Shown: positions 8,002 through 17,341 of the stretch, piece after piece
Layout: every line of letters begins with the position of its first letter
How positions within the stretch are numbered: position 1 is the stretch's first letter
The notes under the pieces: model-generated
The model's database searches: none
What the model was told of the DNA's origin: nothing
What the model saw: the letters and a program-made list of their open reading frames with translations, nothing else
Program-made: the position numbers and the translations under genes
Assembly: GCF_004962245.1 (NCBI RefSeq)
Contig: NZ_SUHQ01000033.1
Span: forward strand, 18,453 to 82,452
Origin: Mesorhizobium sp.
Lineage (GTDB): Bacteria; Pseudomonadota; Alphaproteobacteria; Rhizobiales; Rhizobiaceae
Length of the DNA: 64,000 nt
Reading direction: 5' to 3'

Positions 8002-9039
8002 GAGCGTGATGATTTTAGGTTGGGGCATAGCCGGCCTCGGTGAAGTAGTTGGCGCATTCCTTTGATGTGACGGTGTCGAGGATTTGGCCGATGGCGCTGC
8101 AGACGGCGTCGGTGGTGCGTCTGGCGGCCTTTCGCAGCAGGTGCTTGAGCTTGGCGAAGAGCAGCTCGATTGGATTCAGGTCCGGCGAGTATTTGGGCAG
8201 GAAGAAGAGCTTGGCGCCGGCTTTGCGGATGGCGTGCCGGACGGCCTTGCCCTTGTGCGAGCCGAGATTGTCGATGACGCCGATGTCGCCCGGCTTGAGG
8301 GTGGGCAGGAGCACCTTCTCGACGTAGAGCCGGAAGCGCTCGCCGTTGATCGGCCCGTCGATGAGCCATGGGGCGTCGACGCGGTCGTGGCGCATGGCAG
8401 CTAGGAAGGTCATGGTCTTCCAGCGTCGATGCGGCACCTTGGCTTTCAGGCGCTGGCCGCGCGGCGCCCAGCCCCGGAGCGGAGCCATGTTGGTCTTGGT
8501 CCAGGTCTCGTCGATGAAGACCAGGCGGGAGGGGGCGATCCGGCCCTGATGGGCCTTCCACTGCGCCCGCCGACGCGCCACATCGGGCCGATCCTGCTCG
8601 GCGGCGATCAGCGTCTTTTTTTGTGCGTCAGCTTCTCGGCACGGACGAACTCCCACACCGAGCGGTAGTCGACCTTCAGCCCGCGCTCGGCCAGCTCTGC
8701 CACAAGGCCGCGCAGCGTGAAGTCTGTATTGCGGCAGCGCTCGATAAGCCAGTCGCGGTGCGCACCGGCAATCTTCTTCGGCCGTCGCCCGCCCATCTTG
8801 CCGGGCTCCACCATGCCCGTTTCCCGCAGCCGGCGAACCCACCGGATGACCGTGCTGATGCCGACCCCAAAACGCGCCGCCGCCTGCCGCCGCGACAGGC
8901 CCTCCTGCTCAACCGCACCAACAACCCGCTCGCGCAGATCCATCGAATAAGGCTTGCCCATCCATGCTGGCCTCCATCCCCAGCCAGTCCCCGCTGATTT
9001 GGGAATCCCCCTTCGATTCAGCCTCTCTTCATCCCGCTC
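8002..9039. mobile_element. IS630-family element
   Basis: Ends are marked by imperfect inverted repeats GAGCGTGATGA (8002-8012) and TCATCCCGCTC (9029-9039). The right end is flanked by TA, the usual IS630 target duplication; the left flank is CA, so one copy has changed or was altered when the IS1111-type element landed 7 bases away. The element holds a single transposase gene in two overlapping frames. Confidence 0.7.
8015..8961 (-). CDS. IS630-family transposase made by -1 frameshift
   Basis: Two minus-strand frames form one protein. Frame 1 (8961 down to 8608, 117 residues) starts MGKPYSMDLRERVVGAV and holds the paired-type HTH (SRRQAAARFGVGISTVIRW). Frame 2 (to 8015) holds the DDE domain: LVFIDETWTKTNM (first Asp), IDNLGSHKG (second Asp), PKYSPDLNPIELLFAKLK (Glu). 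They join at a run of seven A on the coding strand (about 8614-8620): a -1 slip turns LTHKKRR-stop into LTHKKKTLIAAEQD, restoring the family sequence. This is the way several IS630 members are expressed, so I read it as programmed rather than decay. No internal stop otherwise. Confidence 0.85.
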
Positions 9040-9041
9040 TA

Positions 9042-9240
9042 ATGGTGACGCCCGCGGCCAAGCGGAAAGCTGTCGCTCGCCTGAAGGAAAGCTTCGGGAT
9101 GAGGAACGGCGGGCATGTAAAGCCATCGGCTGTTGCCGCATGACGGTTCGCTACGAGACCAGCAGGCCGGACCGCGAGGTTCGCTACAAACCGCGCGGCC
9201 GCACTCCCAAATCGCCTGGCAGACACCGGCCGAGTTCGCC
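9042..9240 (+). pseudogene. IS3-family OrfB start, remnant
   Basis: MVTPAAKRKAVARLKESFG in one frame and, after a shift, ERRACKAIGCCRMTVRYETSRPD match the beginning of IS3-family (IS407 group) OrfB. It continues the OrfA remnant at 6388-6713; the IS1111 and IS630 elements lie between. The rest of OrfB, including the DDE triad, is gone; from about 9240 to the amidohydrolase gene nothing is recognisable. Confidence 0.7.
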
Positions 9241-9516
9241 AGCACCTTCAATCCGCGACGGTCGCTCGCGCTGCGCTATGCCAAAGGCTCCGCGCCAGCG
9301 CCCGTCGCTTCACCCGCCCAGCAGGGCACAACCCACGCCGGAAACGAACTCAAAACTGGATAGAAACTGGCGGCAACGTCAAGCCCAGCCCATCTGGCTG
9401 CTAGATGGCGCCGATATGCAAACTGAATTTGATTTAAGGCCGTCCGGGATTGATCTTGGTAGATACGGTTGCGAGTTGATGTGTACTCATCGCCGGCAAA
9501 TTTGGGAGCCTCCAAC

Positions 9517-10680
9517 GTGCACAGCGTTCAAACCTTCCGGCACTTACATGATGAAGCTACGGCTTGGCGCCGCTATCTCCACCAAAACCCTGAACTGGAC
9601 TATCGGGTCCATAATACAGCGGCGTTCGTGACCGAAAAACTGGCGTCGTTCGGCATCAATCATATCGAGACAGGGATTGCTGAGACCGGCATCGTCGCAT
9701 TGATTCAGGGCGAGGGTGGAGATGGACCCACCATCGGTTTGAGGGCAGACATGGACGCCTTGCCGATAGTTGAATCGTCCAACAAATCCTGGTCGTCGAA
9801 AATACCGGGAAAAATGCATGCATGCGGGCATGACGGCCACACGGCCATGCTGCTGGGAGCTGCGAGGTACCTTGCAAATACGCACAACTTCAAGGGTACC
9901 GTGGCCCTGATTTTCCAACCTGCGGAAGAAGATGGCCAGGGTGCTCAAAGGATGGTTCAAGAGGGCATCATGGACCGATTTGGTATTTCGCAGGTCTTCG
10001 GCATGCATAATATGCCGGGCATGGATGTGGGAAAGTTTGGCATTTGCGATGGTTCAATCATGGCTGCGCTTGATGAATTCGACATCATCGTGAAGGGGAA
10101 GGGGGGGCATGCGGCCGCGCCGCATCTGACCATCGATCCGGTCGTAGTTGGAGCGCAGATCATCGTCGCCCTGCAAACCTTGATTTCCCGTAACACGAAC
10201 CCTATTGACGCCCTCGTGATCTCCGTCACGAGGTTGAGTGCTAGTGAAGCCTACAACATTATCCCGGAGCAGGTCGAATTGGGCGGCACGGTCCGGAGCC
10301 TCTCGTCCGCCCTTCGGGACTTCGCGGAGCGACAGATCAAGGCGTGCGCCGAAGGTATTGCGCGCGGATTGGGCGCGGAGATCGAGTTCAGGTACCGACG
10401 GCTCGAACCGCTCACGATCAACCACACGGAAGGCACCAACCAAGCGATCAAGGCTGCCCGCGGTCTTGTAGGCCATTGCGCAGTCGACGAGAAGATCAAG
10501 CCTCTGATGGGCTCGGAGGATTTCGCGTATATGCTTCAGGCGCGGCCGGGTGCCTTCATTTTCATAGGCAATGGACCCACCGCCGGGTTGCACAACCCGG
10601 CCTATGATTTTGATGATGAGGTCCTGCCTTATGGCATCGGTTATTGGGTAAACCTTGTCGAAACGGCTCTGGCCCTTTGA
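9517..10680 (+). CDS. M20D-family amidohydrolase (hippurate/N-acyl amino acid hydrolase type)
   Basis: About 387 residues from the GTG at 9517, which has GGGAG 8 bases upstream; the frame stays open to a TTG at 9469. The family removes acyl groups from amino acids (hippurate, N-acetyl or indole-acetyl amino acids) in the cytoplasm with two metal ions. Seen: LHQNPELDYRVHNTAAFV, LRADMDALPI, MHACGHDGHTAMLLGAA (metal Cys/His), FQPAEEDGQGA, dimerisation domain with GKGGHAAAPH, and MGSEDFAYML near the C terminus (metal). All usual ligands are present. Substrate unknown. It stands alone between transposon debris, with 850 bases of non-coding DNA after it. Confidence 0.92.
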   Translation: MHSVQTFRHLHDEATAWRRYLHQNPELDYRVHNTAAFVTEKLASFGINHIETGIAETGIVALIQGEGGDGPTIGLRADMDALPIVESSNKSWSSKIPGKMHACGHDGHTAMLLGAARYLANTHNFKGTVALIFQPAEEDGQGAQRMVQEGIMDRFGISQVFGMHNMPGMDVGKFGICDGSIMAALDEFDIIVKGKGGHAAAPHLTIDPVVVGAQIIVALQTLISRNTNPIDALVISVTRLSASEAYNIIPEQVELGGTVRSLSSALRDFAERQIKACAEGIARGLGAEIEFRYRRLEPLTINHTEGTNQAIKAARGLVGHCAVDEKIKPLMGSEDFAYMLQARPGAFIFIGNGPTAGLHNPAYDFDDEVLPYGIGYWVNLVETALAL

Positions 10681-11536
10681 GGCGATAGTGAAAATGGGTC
10701 GAATGCCATGATGCGGCATTTGTTTCGAACTAGCGATCGAACTCCGATCCAATCGCCAACCGTAGCCGCTCCGGGTCAATGTAAGTAAACAGCGCCGGCT
10801 CGCGACGGTGGACTAGCTCTTATGACCGTGGTCACGCGTGGTAGATGAACCTGTTCCGTCCCATGTCTTTGCCATAGGATGTTTGCCTTTGATGGACAGC
10901 CTGGAGACGGGATGAGCCCTTGAGACGACGGTCGACCATGCTCTTATCCGCGGGTTGGCTACCGCACTTCCGTAATCCGACTTGGGCTATCCTTGTCTAG
11001 AATCGGGCGTTGGGCCGAGGCCCAGCCACATAGCTAGCGCGGGAATTCCCCACCGTGGCCAAATCCCTTCTCCGCTCTGATCGAGCACCCGGCACGTCTC
11101 GCCCATGGTGGCGCTAGTCGAGCGTGGATTGTTGGCGTAACTTGAGATTGAAGCCGCGTTCAAAAAGCTGACCGGCCAGCGCGTTTGATGGATTTGAGGA
11201 TGTGGCTTCGCGAGCGTTTTTCCCCCATGACGGCAATGCGGACGGGTCCGGCGAAACTCGGCAGCAATGCAGCTTCAGGTCCGACTGTCCGCTGCTGTTT
11301 TCACGGCAACGACGCCATCTTCGCCTCGTCCCTGCATGGCCGATGCCTTCAGCATCGGCCATGTCGGTAGAAATGTTGATAGGCGGGCGGTATCAGACGA
11401 ACTGTGTGCATAAAACGGCCAACCTCGCGCATCCAGTGATGCTCCGTTGCAACTCCGACGAGGCACAGCGGAAGGTTGCCAGCATAACCCACAACCTCAA
11501 AACATTTAAGGCAAGGCGGACGACACCGTTGCCGTC
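10681..11536. other. non-coding stretch with transposase debris
   Basis: About 850 bases with no supported gene. On the minus strand at about 10990-11040 the peptide LAMWLGLGP resembles the conserved AAWLGL block of IS110-family transposases, without the rest. I see nothing else assignable. Confidence 0.4.
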
Positions 11537-11986
11537 TTACTTCGAGATGCGCATCCGGTAACGCACGTGCCCATCATGCTCGACATAGGAATCATAGAGT
11601 TTGCGGGCGCGGGTATTGGCCTCGTAGGCGTGCCAGTAAAGCCGCTCCCAACCATTCTTTTTGCAGACTGCGACGAGATCGTCGAGGAGCGCTCGGCCGA
11701 TGCCGAAACCGCGGAAACGCTCGTCAATAAAAAGATCGTCGAGATAGCAGTCGTTGCTCTTGACCCAAGATGAAGGGTGGGAGAGATAGATAGCGAAGCC
11801 CGCAAGCGCACCGTCCTGCTCGGCAACGCGCATGTTGACCGGCGAGGCGGGATCGAGAATGCGCTTCCAGGTGAACGCGGTCACCTCGGGATCGAGCGGC
11901 ATCCTATAGAAGTGCACGTGGCGGTCCCAAAGTTTCCGCCAGGCGCATTCGTGGTCCGGTTGTGCATCCCTGATCTCAAGCGCCAT
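11537..11986 (-). CDS. GNAT-family N-acetyltransferase
   Basis: A 149-residue single-domain GNAT. The acetyl-CoA loop is RFRGFGIGRALLDDL (motif A), preceded by the beta strand CYLDDLFIDE and followed by ERLYWHAYEANTRARKLYDS, a layout common in small GNATs that acetylate amino acid or polyamine-like amines. The start at 11986 has GAGG about 6 bases upstream; the frame extends four codons to a TTG. Substrate unknown. It is isolated, next to IS5 and IS630 debris, so probably acquired. Confidence 0.9.
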   Translation of the reverse strand: MALEIRDAQPDHECAWRKLWDRHVHFYRMPLDPEVTAFTWKRILDPASPVNMRVAEQDGALAGFAIYLSHPSSWVKSNDCYLDDLFIDERFRGFGIGRALLDDLVAVCKKNGWERLYWHAYEANTRARKLYDSYVEHDGHVRYRMRISK

Positions 11987-12179
11987 GGCGATCCTCAAAT
12001 GAAAGAACGGGAAACACCTTCGACCGATGGCTTTCCCTGGGTTGGTTATACCGGCGGCTGTTCCGATCGGCTCAATTGTTGCGGCTACGCCGTTTCCATT
12101 CTCAGGTATTATATCCTCTGAAGATGCGCAGCGGCGGCGGTCAGAAATCGTCTTCCAGCCTCACCTAAGCAAGTGCCCA

Positions 12180-12640
12180 TCAACTTGCTGCACGCCGTTT
12201 GGTTCACCAGCTTTCCGCTATTTGCTCACGGCCCGCTTGGCAGTTGTGCCGATTTGTGCTTCGTTCGTTGGAACATCTTTCGCAACGATGCTTGCGTCAA
12301 ACACTGTTTGCGTATCGTCGCCCTCTACGATCGAGATGGGCTCGATAATGCCTGAGATGGCCGATGTCGTTGACGGCGTACGCGCATCGAGGTCGCTAAG
12401 GAGATCGTCAGCGGCTTGCCCGTCATGCGTCTGCCCTGCAGGCAGGCAGATCTTTATAGGCAACCCCTTTGCATCCACCACGGCATGGATTTTAGTTGTG
12501 AGAGCGCCTCGGCTTCGACCAAGGCAATTGTCCGGATTTCCCTTCAACGTGGCTCAATGCTGGTGTGCTCTGATCGACGTGCTGTCGATCATTTGAATGC
12601 CGCGATCGGCACTCCCGGAGATCGCCCCCATTATTCTATG
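12180..12640 (-). pseudogene. IS5-family transposase remnant
   Basis: Minus-strand peptides MIDSTSIRAHQH (then a stop), ATLKGNPDNCLGRSRGALTTK and IHAVVDAKGLPIKICLPAGQ, THDGQAADDLL match the DDE domain of IS5-family (IS427 group) transposases, with the first Asp in MIDST. The internal stop and replaced C-terminal part make it dead. Confidence 0.8.
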
Positions 12641-12678
12641 ACCTAGCCATCCCTTCCGCTTTATGGGTCACCACCTAG

Positions 12679-13640
12679 TCACGTGAATTTAAAGTTCGCC
12701 ACATGAGGACTGCTCTGTTTTTGACAGAAGCGTTTGACTGATGAGAGGATCTCGTCGGCGGACTTGGTCCATTTGTAGGGTTTGGGTTTTTCGTTGTGCC
12801 GCTCGATGAAGGTGCGGATATCGGCTTCGAGCTGGCTGGTCGAGGTGTGAACGCCGCGCCGTAGCCGCTTGCGGGTAAGCTCGGCGAACCAGCGTTCGAC
12901 CTGGTTGATCCAGGAGGCCGACGTCGGCGTGAAATGCACATGATAGTGCGGCCGCCGCGACCAGCCAGGTCCGGATCGCCGCCGCCTTATGAGTGGCATA
13001 GTTATCCATGATGATGTGGACATTGAGACCTTGCGGGACATGGGCGTCGATCTGCTTGAGAGTCGAGAAACTCGGCCGCGCGGTGGCGCTTGTGGCATTT
13101 GCCGATCACGAAGCCCGAGGCGACATCGAGGCTGCGAACAAGCAAGTGGTGCCGTGACGGATATGCCTATGGGTCCGGCGCTTGGGAATGCCGGGCATCA
13201 TCGGCAGGACGGGCTGTTCGCGGTCGAGCGCCTGGATCTGGCTCTTCTCATCGACGCTGAGAACCAGCGCCCTGTTGGGCGGTGACAGGTAAAGGCCGAC
13301 GATATCGCGGACTTTGTCGACGAACAGCGGATCGCTGGAAAGCTTGAATGTCTGCGAGCGATGCGGCTGCAAGCCGAACGCGGTCCAGATCCTGCGGATC
13401 GTCGTGTGCAGTGGCATTGCCCGTGGAGCGGATCGACCAGTGGGTGGCGTCCGCCGGGGTCGATCGCAGCGTGCGCTCGATCACGGCAACGACCTGATCG
13501 TCATCGATCGTGCGCGGCCTGCCAGGGCGCGCTTCATCCAGCAGGCCGTCAACGCGCTCCTTCAAAAAGCGCCGCCGCCACTTGCCGACGGTATGCTATG
13601 AACGCCGAGCTCGGCTGCCACGGACTTGCTGGGAAGGCCA
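12679..13640 (-). pseudogene. IS630-family transposase, multiply frameshifted
   Basis: Pieces in three frames line up in order: SVAAELGV (start of the HTH, about 13600), ERVDGLLDEARPGRPRTIDD, IRRIWTAFGLQPHRSQTFK, LVLSVDEKSQIQALDREQP (first Asp), then after shifts PTSASWINQVERWFAELTRK and SQLEADIRTFIERHNEKP near 12760-12880 (Glu). These are hallmarks of a different IS630 subgroup from the element at 8 kb. At least two frameshifts inactivate it. Confidence 0.8.
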
Positions 13641-14182
13641 TCTGCGCACCGCAGAATGGCGGTTTTTGGGGAGGTCGGCGAAGGCCATGCCGTTATCGGT
13701 GAGCACGATGTGGCCTGGTAAGGGAAGACCTCGACCACCTTCCTGATGAAGGCCGAGCCTTCCATCTTGCCGGCGCAGTCGTGGAATTCGACATAGGTGA
13801 ACTTCGACACGAGGTCGATCGCCAGAAACATAATCAGCTTGCCGTCAGCATGGCCATGGCGCTGGAGGCAACGGTGCAAGGCGCTCCGGCTGAGGTTGGG
13901 ATCTCTCAGGCAACCGAGCACATCGTCCAGCGGCAACAGCGTCTTCTGGCGGAACGTCACCACGATGGCTTCTTCAGCCGGTGTCAGCACCGTGCGCTTG
14001 GGCGCCTTGGGTCCCATCGGCGCATCGACCGTCGTGGTCCGCTTGCGCCACTTGGCCACCGTCTTCGGGTTCAGGCCGTAGCGGGCGGCAAGGGCCGGGT
14101 GCTCTCTTGCGACGCTTGGAACTCGGCTCGAAGACACGGCGTCGTGCGGGCGCTGCCGTGAAGAACACTTCCCATAGCGCAT
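13640..14182 (-). pseudogene. IS481-family transposase remnant
   Basis: The peptide has LAARYGLNPKTVAKWRKRTT, DAPMGPKAPKRTVLTPAEEA, TLLPLDDVLGCLRDPNLSRS and ALHRCLQRHG, the HTH and linker of IS481-family transposases, then an internally deleted catalytic part (IDLVSKFTYVEFHD). The frame then runs into the IS630 remnant, so the C-terminal half is missing. Confidence 0.78.
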
Positions 14183-14301
14183 CCTCCTGCTGACGACTCA
14201 GCGTTAATGCTGCACCATCACTCCACGGGACTACACACCTAGGTTCAACCCGGACAACCCAAAAGGGGCAGGCCAAGATCATTGAGACCGAGGTTGGCGG
14301 G

Positions 14302-16080
14302 TCAGTTCGCGGCACTTGGGATTGGGAACTGAGCTTTTGACTCCGACCGCTGCCACACCACGCACATGCCAATCAACCAGAGCATAGGCAGAACCGTAAG
14401 CAACGACGCCACTGCGGCGAGTGTCGGATCGATCGCGTTTCGTATGTTCTCCCACATCTTCAGCGGCAGCGTGGTAACGGAAAATCCGCTGACCAACGAG
14501 GTGATGACCACCTCGTCGAACGAGTGGATAAACGCCAGGAAAGCGCCGCCAATAATGCCCGGCCGGATCAATGGCAGCGTTACCCTCGCAAAAGTTTGCA
14601 GCGGTCCGGCCCGCATGCTTTGGGCCGCCTGCTCCAGCCGGCGGTCGAAATTTGCTAGCGTCGCTGAGACGATCACGACGACATAGCTGATGGCACCGAT
14701 GCTTTGCGCTAGAATAACGCCAGTGCGGGAGCCGATAAGGCCCAAATTCGCCAAGCCAAAATAACATGCGACTCCCACAACAATAACAGGAATCGTTATC
14801 GGTGTGAGGATCACCACGTTCAAGGTGCTGCGAAGGCGCGGGGAAGTCCTGCTGAGCCCGTATGCGGCAAGCGTACCGACGATCGTTGACAATAAAGCGA
14901 CGGCAAGACCTATTTCCATGCTGGTCCAGGCGGCACCATACCAAGCCGTATTGCCGAAGAAGGAACGGTACCACCGCAACGAAAGGCCCGAAGGAGGAAA
15001 TTCTATATAAGAGCCAGAGCTGAACGACATCACGATGACCACAACTGATGGCGCCAATAGGTATGTTAACACAAGCAGTACAAGCACCTTGCCGCCGATC
15101 TCCGGCAACCAGCCTTCGCCTCTGGGGCGATAGCGGTGAGCAGTCCAACGCTTGGCTCGGAATCCCGTAGAAAATTCAGTAAGAGAACGCGTTAGCCAGC
15201 CGATAAGGGATGGTCTAGCAAACCTGGATCTGCGCGGGACCTGCGCCGCGAGGCCCTGCGTACCGGAAAGGTCCAGCCCGAGTATCGAGAGCACAACTAT
15301 GGCGATTGCCAGGAGAACGAAGGAGCCGGTAGCGACAGAAACCAAATCGAACGTAGTCGTCACTTGCGAGGCGAGGAAATTCGATAGCATGACATCTCCC
15401 AGCCCGCCGAGAGACGCCGGTATTATATAAAAGCCGAGGCAGATAACAAACACCAAAAGGGTAGCACTGCGAACGCCCGGGATGCTGAGAGGAAAGAAAA
15501 CACGACAGAAAGCAGTGAACGGCGGCGCACCCATGCTGCGGGCGGCTGCCATTAGTGACTTGTCGATTCCCAGCATCACGCTGACCAACGAAAGAACCAT
15601 CATAGGCAACATGATGTGCACCATCCCTACATAGAGGGCCATGCGATTGTAGATGAGAAGCAGGGGACTTGAGATAATCCCGAACTGAAGTAAAAGATTG
15701 TTTATCAAGCCACTATCGCCAAGGATCATTATCCAGGCGTAAGTCCGAGCCAACCCGCTGGTCAGATATGGAATCATTACCAGCACAATTAGCACTATGC
15801 GCAGACGCTTCGGGGCGGCAACTATCAAATAGGCGGTAGGATAGCCGACGATGAGGCAGGCAGCCGTCGCGATGACGCTTATTTGGACGGTCTGGAGAAC
15901 CACACGTACGTTGGCGGGGTCCTGTAGAAATCTCAAATAGTTAGAGACCGAAAACATCGGGGCATTCAGGCTAGTCAGGAAAAGCTGAACGAGTGGTATC
16001 CCAAAAACGACAACCAGGACGATGAGAACTGGCAGAGCAAGCCCGATGCCCGTTAGCCGCTGTTTTTGAAGCGTTTGCAA
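14302..16080 (-). CDS. ABC transporter permease, PotB-PotC-like fusion
   Basis: A 592-residue inner-membrane protein made of two permease halves that are usually separate proteins of the spermidine/putrescine (PotB, PotC) type. The first half (about 1-280) carries the ATPase contact loop MAAARSMGAPPFTAFCRVFFP; the second half (about 325-590) carries EQAAQSMRAGPLQTFARVTLP. Each half has about six hydrophobic helices; a basic linker (RRSRFARPSLIGW...) joins them. The start is TTG, supported by GGGGAAGG three bases upstream. It is the last gene of a leftward operon after amidase, binding protein and ATPase; 19 bases separate it from the ATPase stop. The solute could be a polyamine, an amide or an opine-like compound. 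Confidence 0.92.
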   Translation of the reverse strand: MQTLQKQRLTGIGLALPVLIVLVVVFGIPLVQLFLTSLNAPMFSVSNYLRFLQDPANVRVVLQTVQISVIATAACLIVGYPTAYLIVAAPKRLRIVLIVLVMIPYLTSGLARTYAWIMILGDSGLINNLLLQFGIISSPLLLIYNRMALYVGMVHIMLPMMVLSLVSVMLGIDKSLMAAARSMGAPPFTAFCRVFFPLSIPGVRSATLLVFVICLGFYIIPASLGGLGDVMLSNFLASQVTTTFDLVSVATGSFVLLAIAIVVLSILGLDLSGTQGLAAQVPRRSRFARPSLIGWLTRSLTEFSTGFRAKRWTAHRYRPRGEGWLPEIGGKVLVLLVLTYLLAPSVVVIVMSFSSGSYIEFPPSGLSLRWYRSFFGNTAWYGAAWTSMEIGLAVALLSTIVGTLAAYGLSRTSPRLRSTLNVVILTPITIPVIVVGVACYFGLANLGLIGSRTGVILAQSIGAISYVVVIVSATLANFDRRLEQAAQSMRAGPLQTFARVTLPLIRPGIIGGAFLAFIHSFDEVVITSLVSGFSVTTLPLKMWENIRNAIDPTLAAVASLLTVLPMLWLIGMCVVWQRSESKAQFPIPSAAN

Positions 16081-16099
16081 TCGCCTTCCCCTTCTGAGA

Positions 16100-17149
16100 C
16101 TAAGCCGTCACAAATCGGAGATCGGACCGCAGCCAGTCGAGCCGCACCTTGTCACCGGGTTTGAATATTTGCTGCCCCGAGGCGACATGCTCGCGTACCA
16201 CGAGCACGCCGCCCCCGACACGCACATGATATTTCCGCAGCGGTCCGGCGTAGATCATGTCGTCGACTATGCCGGCGACGTACTGGCGGCGGTCACCATC
16301 GGCGCTCTTCGGTGTCGCGGTATTGGCGATGCCGAGACGCTCCGGCCTGATCATAGGAACAGTGCCGGTCGGCTGCGCTGAATCGGACTCCACCACGTAA
16401 TCGAGATTTTCGAGAATGTTGGCTTCGCCTAAGAAATTCGCTACGAACTGGGTCGCGGGCCGATCATAAAGGGTTTCTGGCGTGTCGGTTTGCTCAATCT
16501 GTCCTGCGCGCATGACGACAATCCGATCCGACAGGGTTAGCGCCTCCTCCTGATCATGCGTGACACATACTGTCGTCTTGCCGAATTCTTTATGTAGGCT
16601 CTTGATCTCGCCCTGCATCTCCTCTCGAAGATTTCGATCTAGGGCGCCGAGCGGCTCATCGAGTAAGAGAATCGGCGGATCAGCAATTAGCGCGCGGGCC
16701 AAGGCTACGCGCTGCTGCTGACCGCCGCTTAATTGAGACGGAAAACGGTCGCCGAAATCCTGAAGGTGTACACGCTCAAGGATGAGTCCGACCCGCTGCG
16801 CCCTCTCGGCGACTTTCATGCCTCGCATTTCGAGGGGAAATTCCAAGTTCCGGCGCACTGTTAGGTGCGGAAACAACGCGTAGCTCTGAAAGACGATTCC
16901 TTGATCACGCCGGTAGGCCGGCACAGCGGCCACCGATTTGCCAGAGATAAGGATGTCTCCCCTGCTTGGCGCCACAAACCCTGCAAGCAGCATTAGCACG
17001 GTGGTCTTGCCGGAACCGCTCGGACCGAGAATGGTCAGGAACTCGCCGCGCTCAACGGTCAGGGACATGTCACGAACTGCTGCGATCTGTCCATATAGCT
17101 TGGTTACCGTACGGAATTCGATCTGCGCGTTGATTGGGCTTTGGTCCAA
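16100..17149 (-). CDS. ABC transporter ATP-binding protein, PotA type
   Basis: The energising subunit for the fused permease. Seen: Walker A GPSGSGKTTV, Q-loop FQSYALFPHL, signature LSGGQQQR, Walker B ILLLDEPLGALD, H-loop VCVTHDQEEA, then a C-terminal TOBE-type domain (GIVDDMIYAGPLRKYHVRV) as in polyamine and sugar importers. I place the start at the TTG at 17149, which has GAGG about 8 bases upstream and gives 349 residues, the usual length. The frame stays open to a GTG at 17305, but those 52 extra residues show no homology and that GTG has no ribosome-binding site. Confidence 0.9.
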   Translation of the reverse strand: MDQSPINAQIEFRTVTKLYGQIAAVRDMSLTVERGEFLTILGPSGSGKTTVLMLLAGFVAPSRGDILISGKSVAAVPAYRRDQGIVFQSYALFPHLTVRRNLEFPLEMRGMKVAERAQRVGLILERVHLQDFGDRFPSQLSGGQQQRVALARALIADPPILLLDEPLGALDRNLREEMQGEIKSLHKEFGKTTVCVTHDQEEALTLSDRIVVMRAGQIEQTDTPETLYDRPATQFVANFLGEANILENLDYVVESDSAQPTGTVPMIRPERLGIANTATPKSADGDRRQYVAGIVDDMIYAGPLRKYHVRVGGGVLVVREHVASGQQIFKPGDKVRLDWLRSDLRFVTA

Positions 17150-17341
17150 TGCGTAATCCTCTACAACTGGCGCCGCCGCGGCATCGCCGACTGCCACCCT
17201 GCCGGATACTACCCGTCTCGTCAAAAGACGACTGGCTATTGAAGGCCAAGGCGTCCGGCATCGCGGCTCCGTCAGATTATCAGGTGGCGGCAAGCTTAGA
17301 CACACAAAATGGTCGGGTCGCCGCCAAACTGCTATCGGGAT

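Noticed and set aside
7514..8561. Minus-strand frames spanning the IS110-IS630 junction
   Set aside because: They are shadows that cross the element boundary and carry no conserved block.
14279..15148. 289-codon minus-strand open frame
   Set aside because: Out-of-frame shadow of the fused permease on the same strand.
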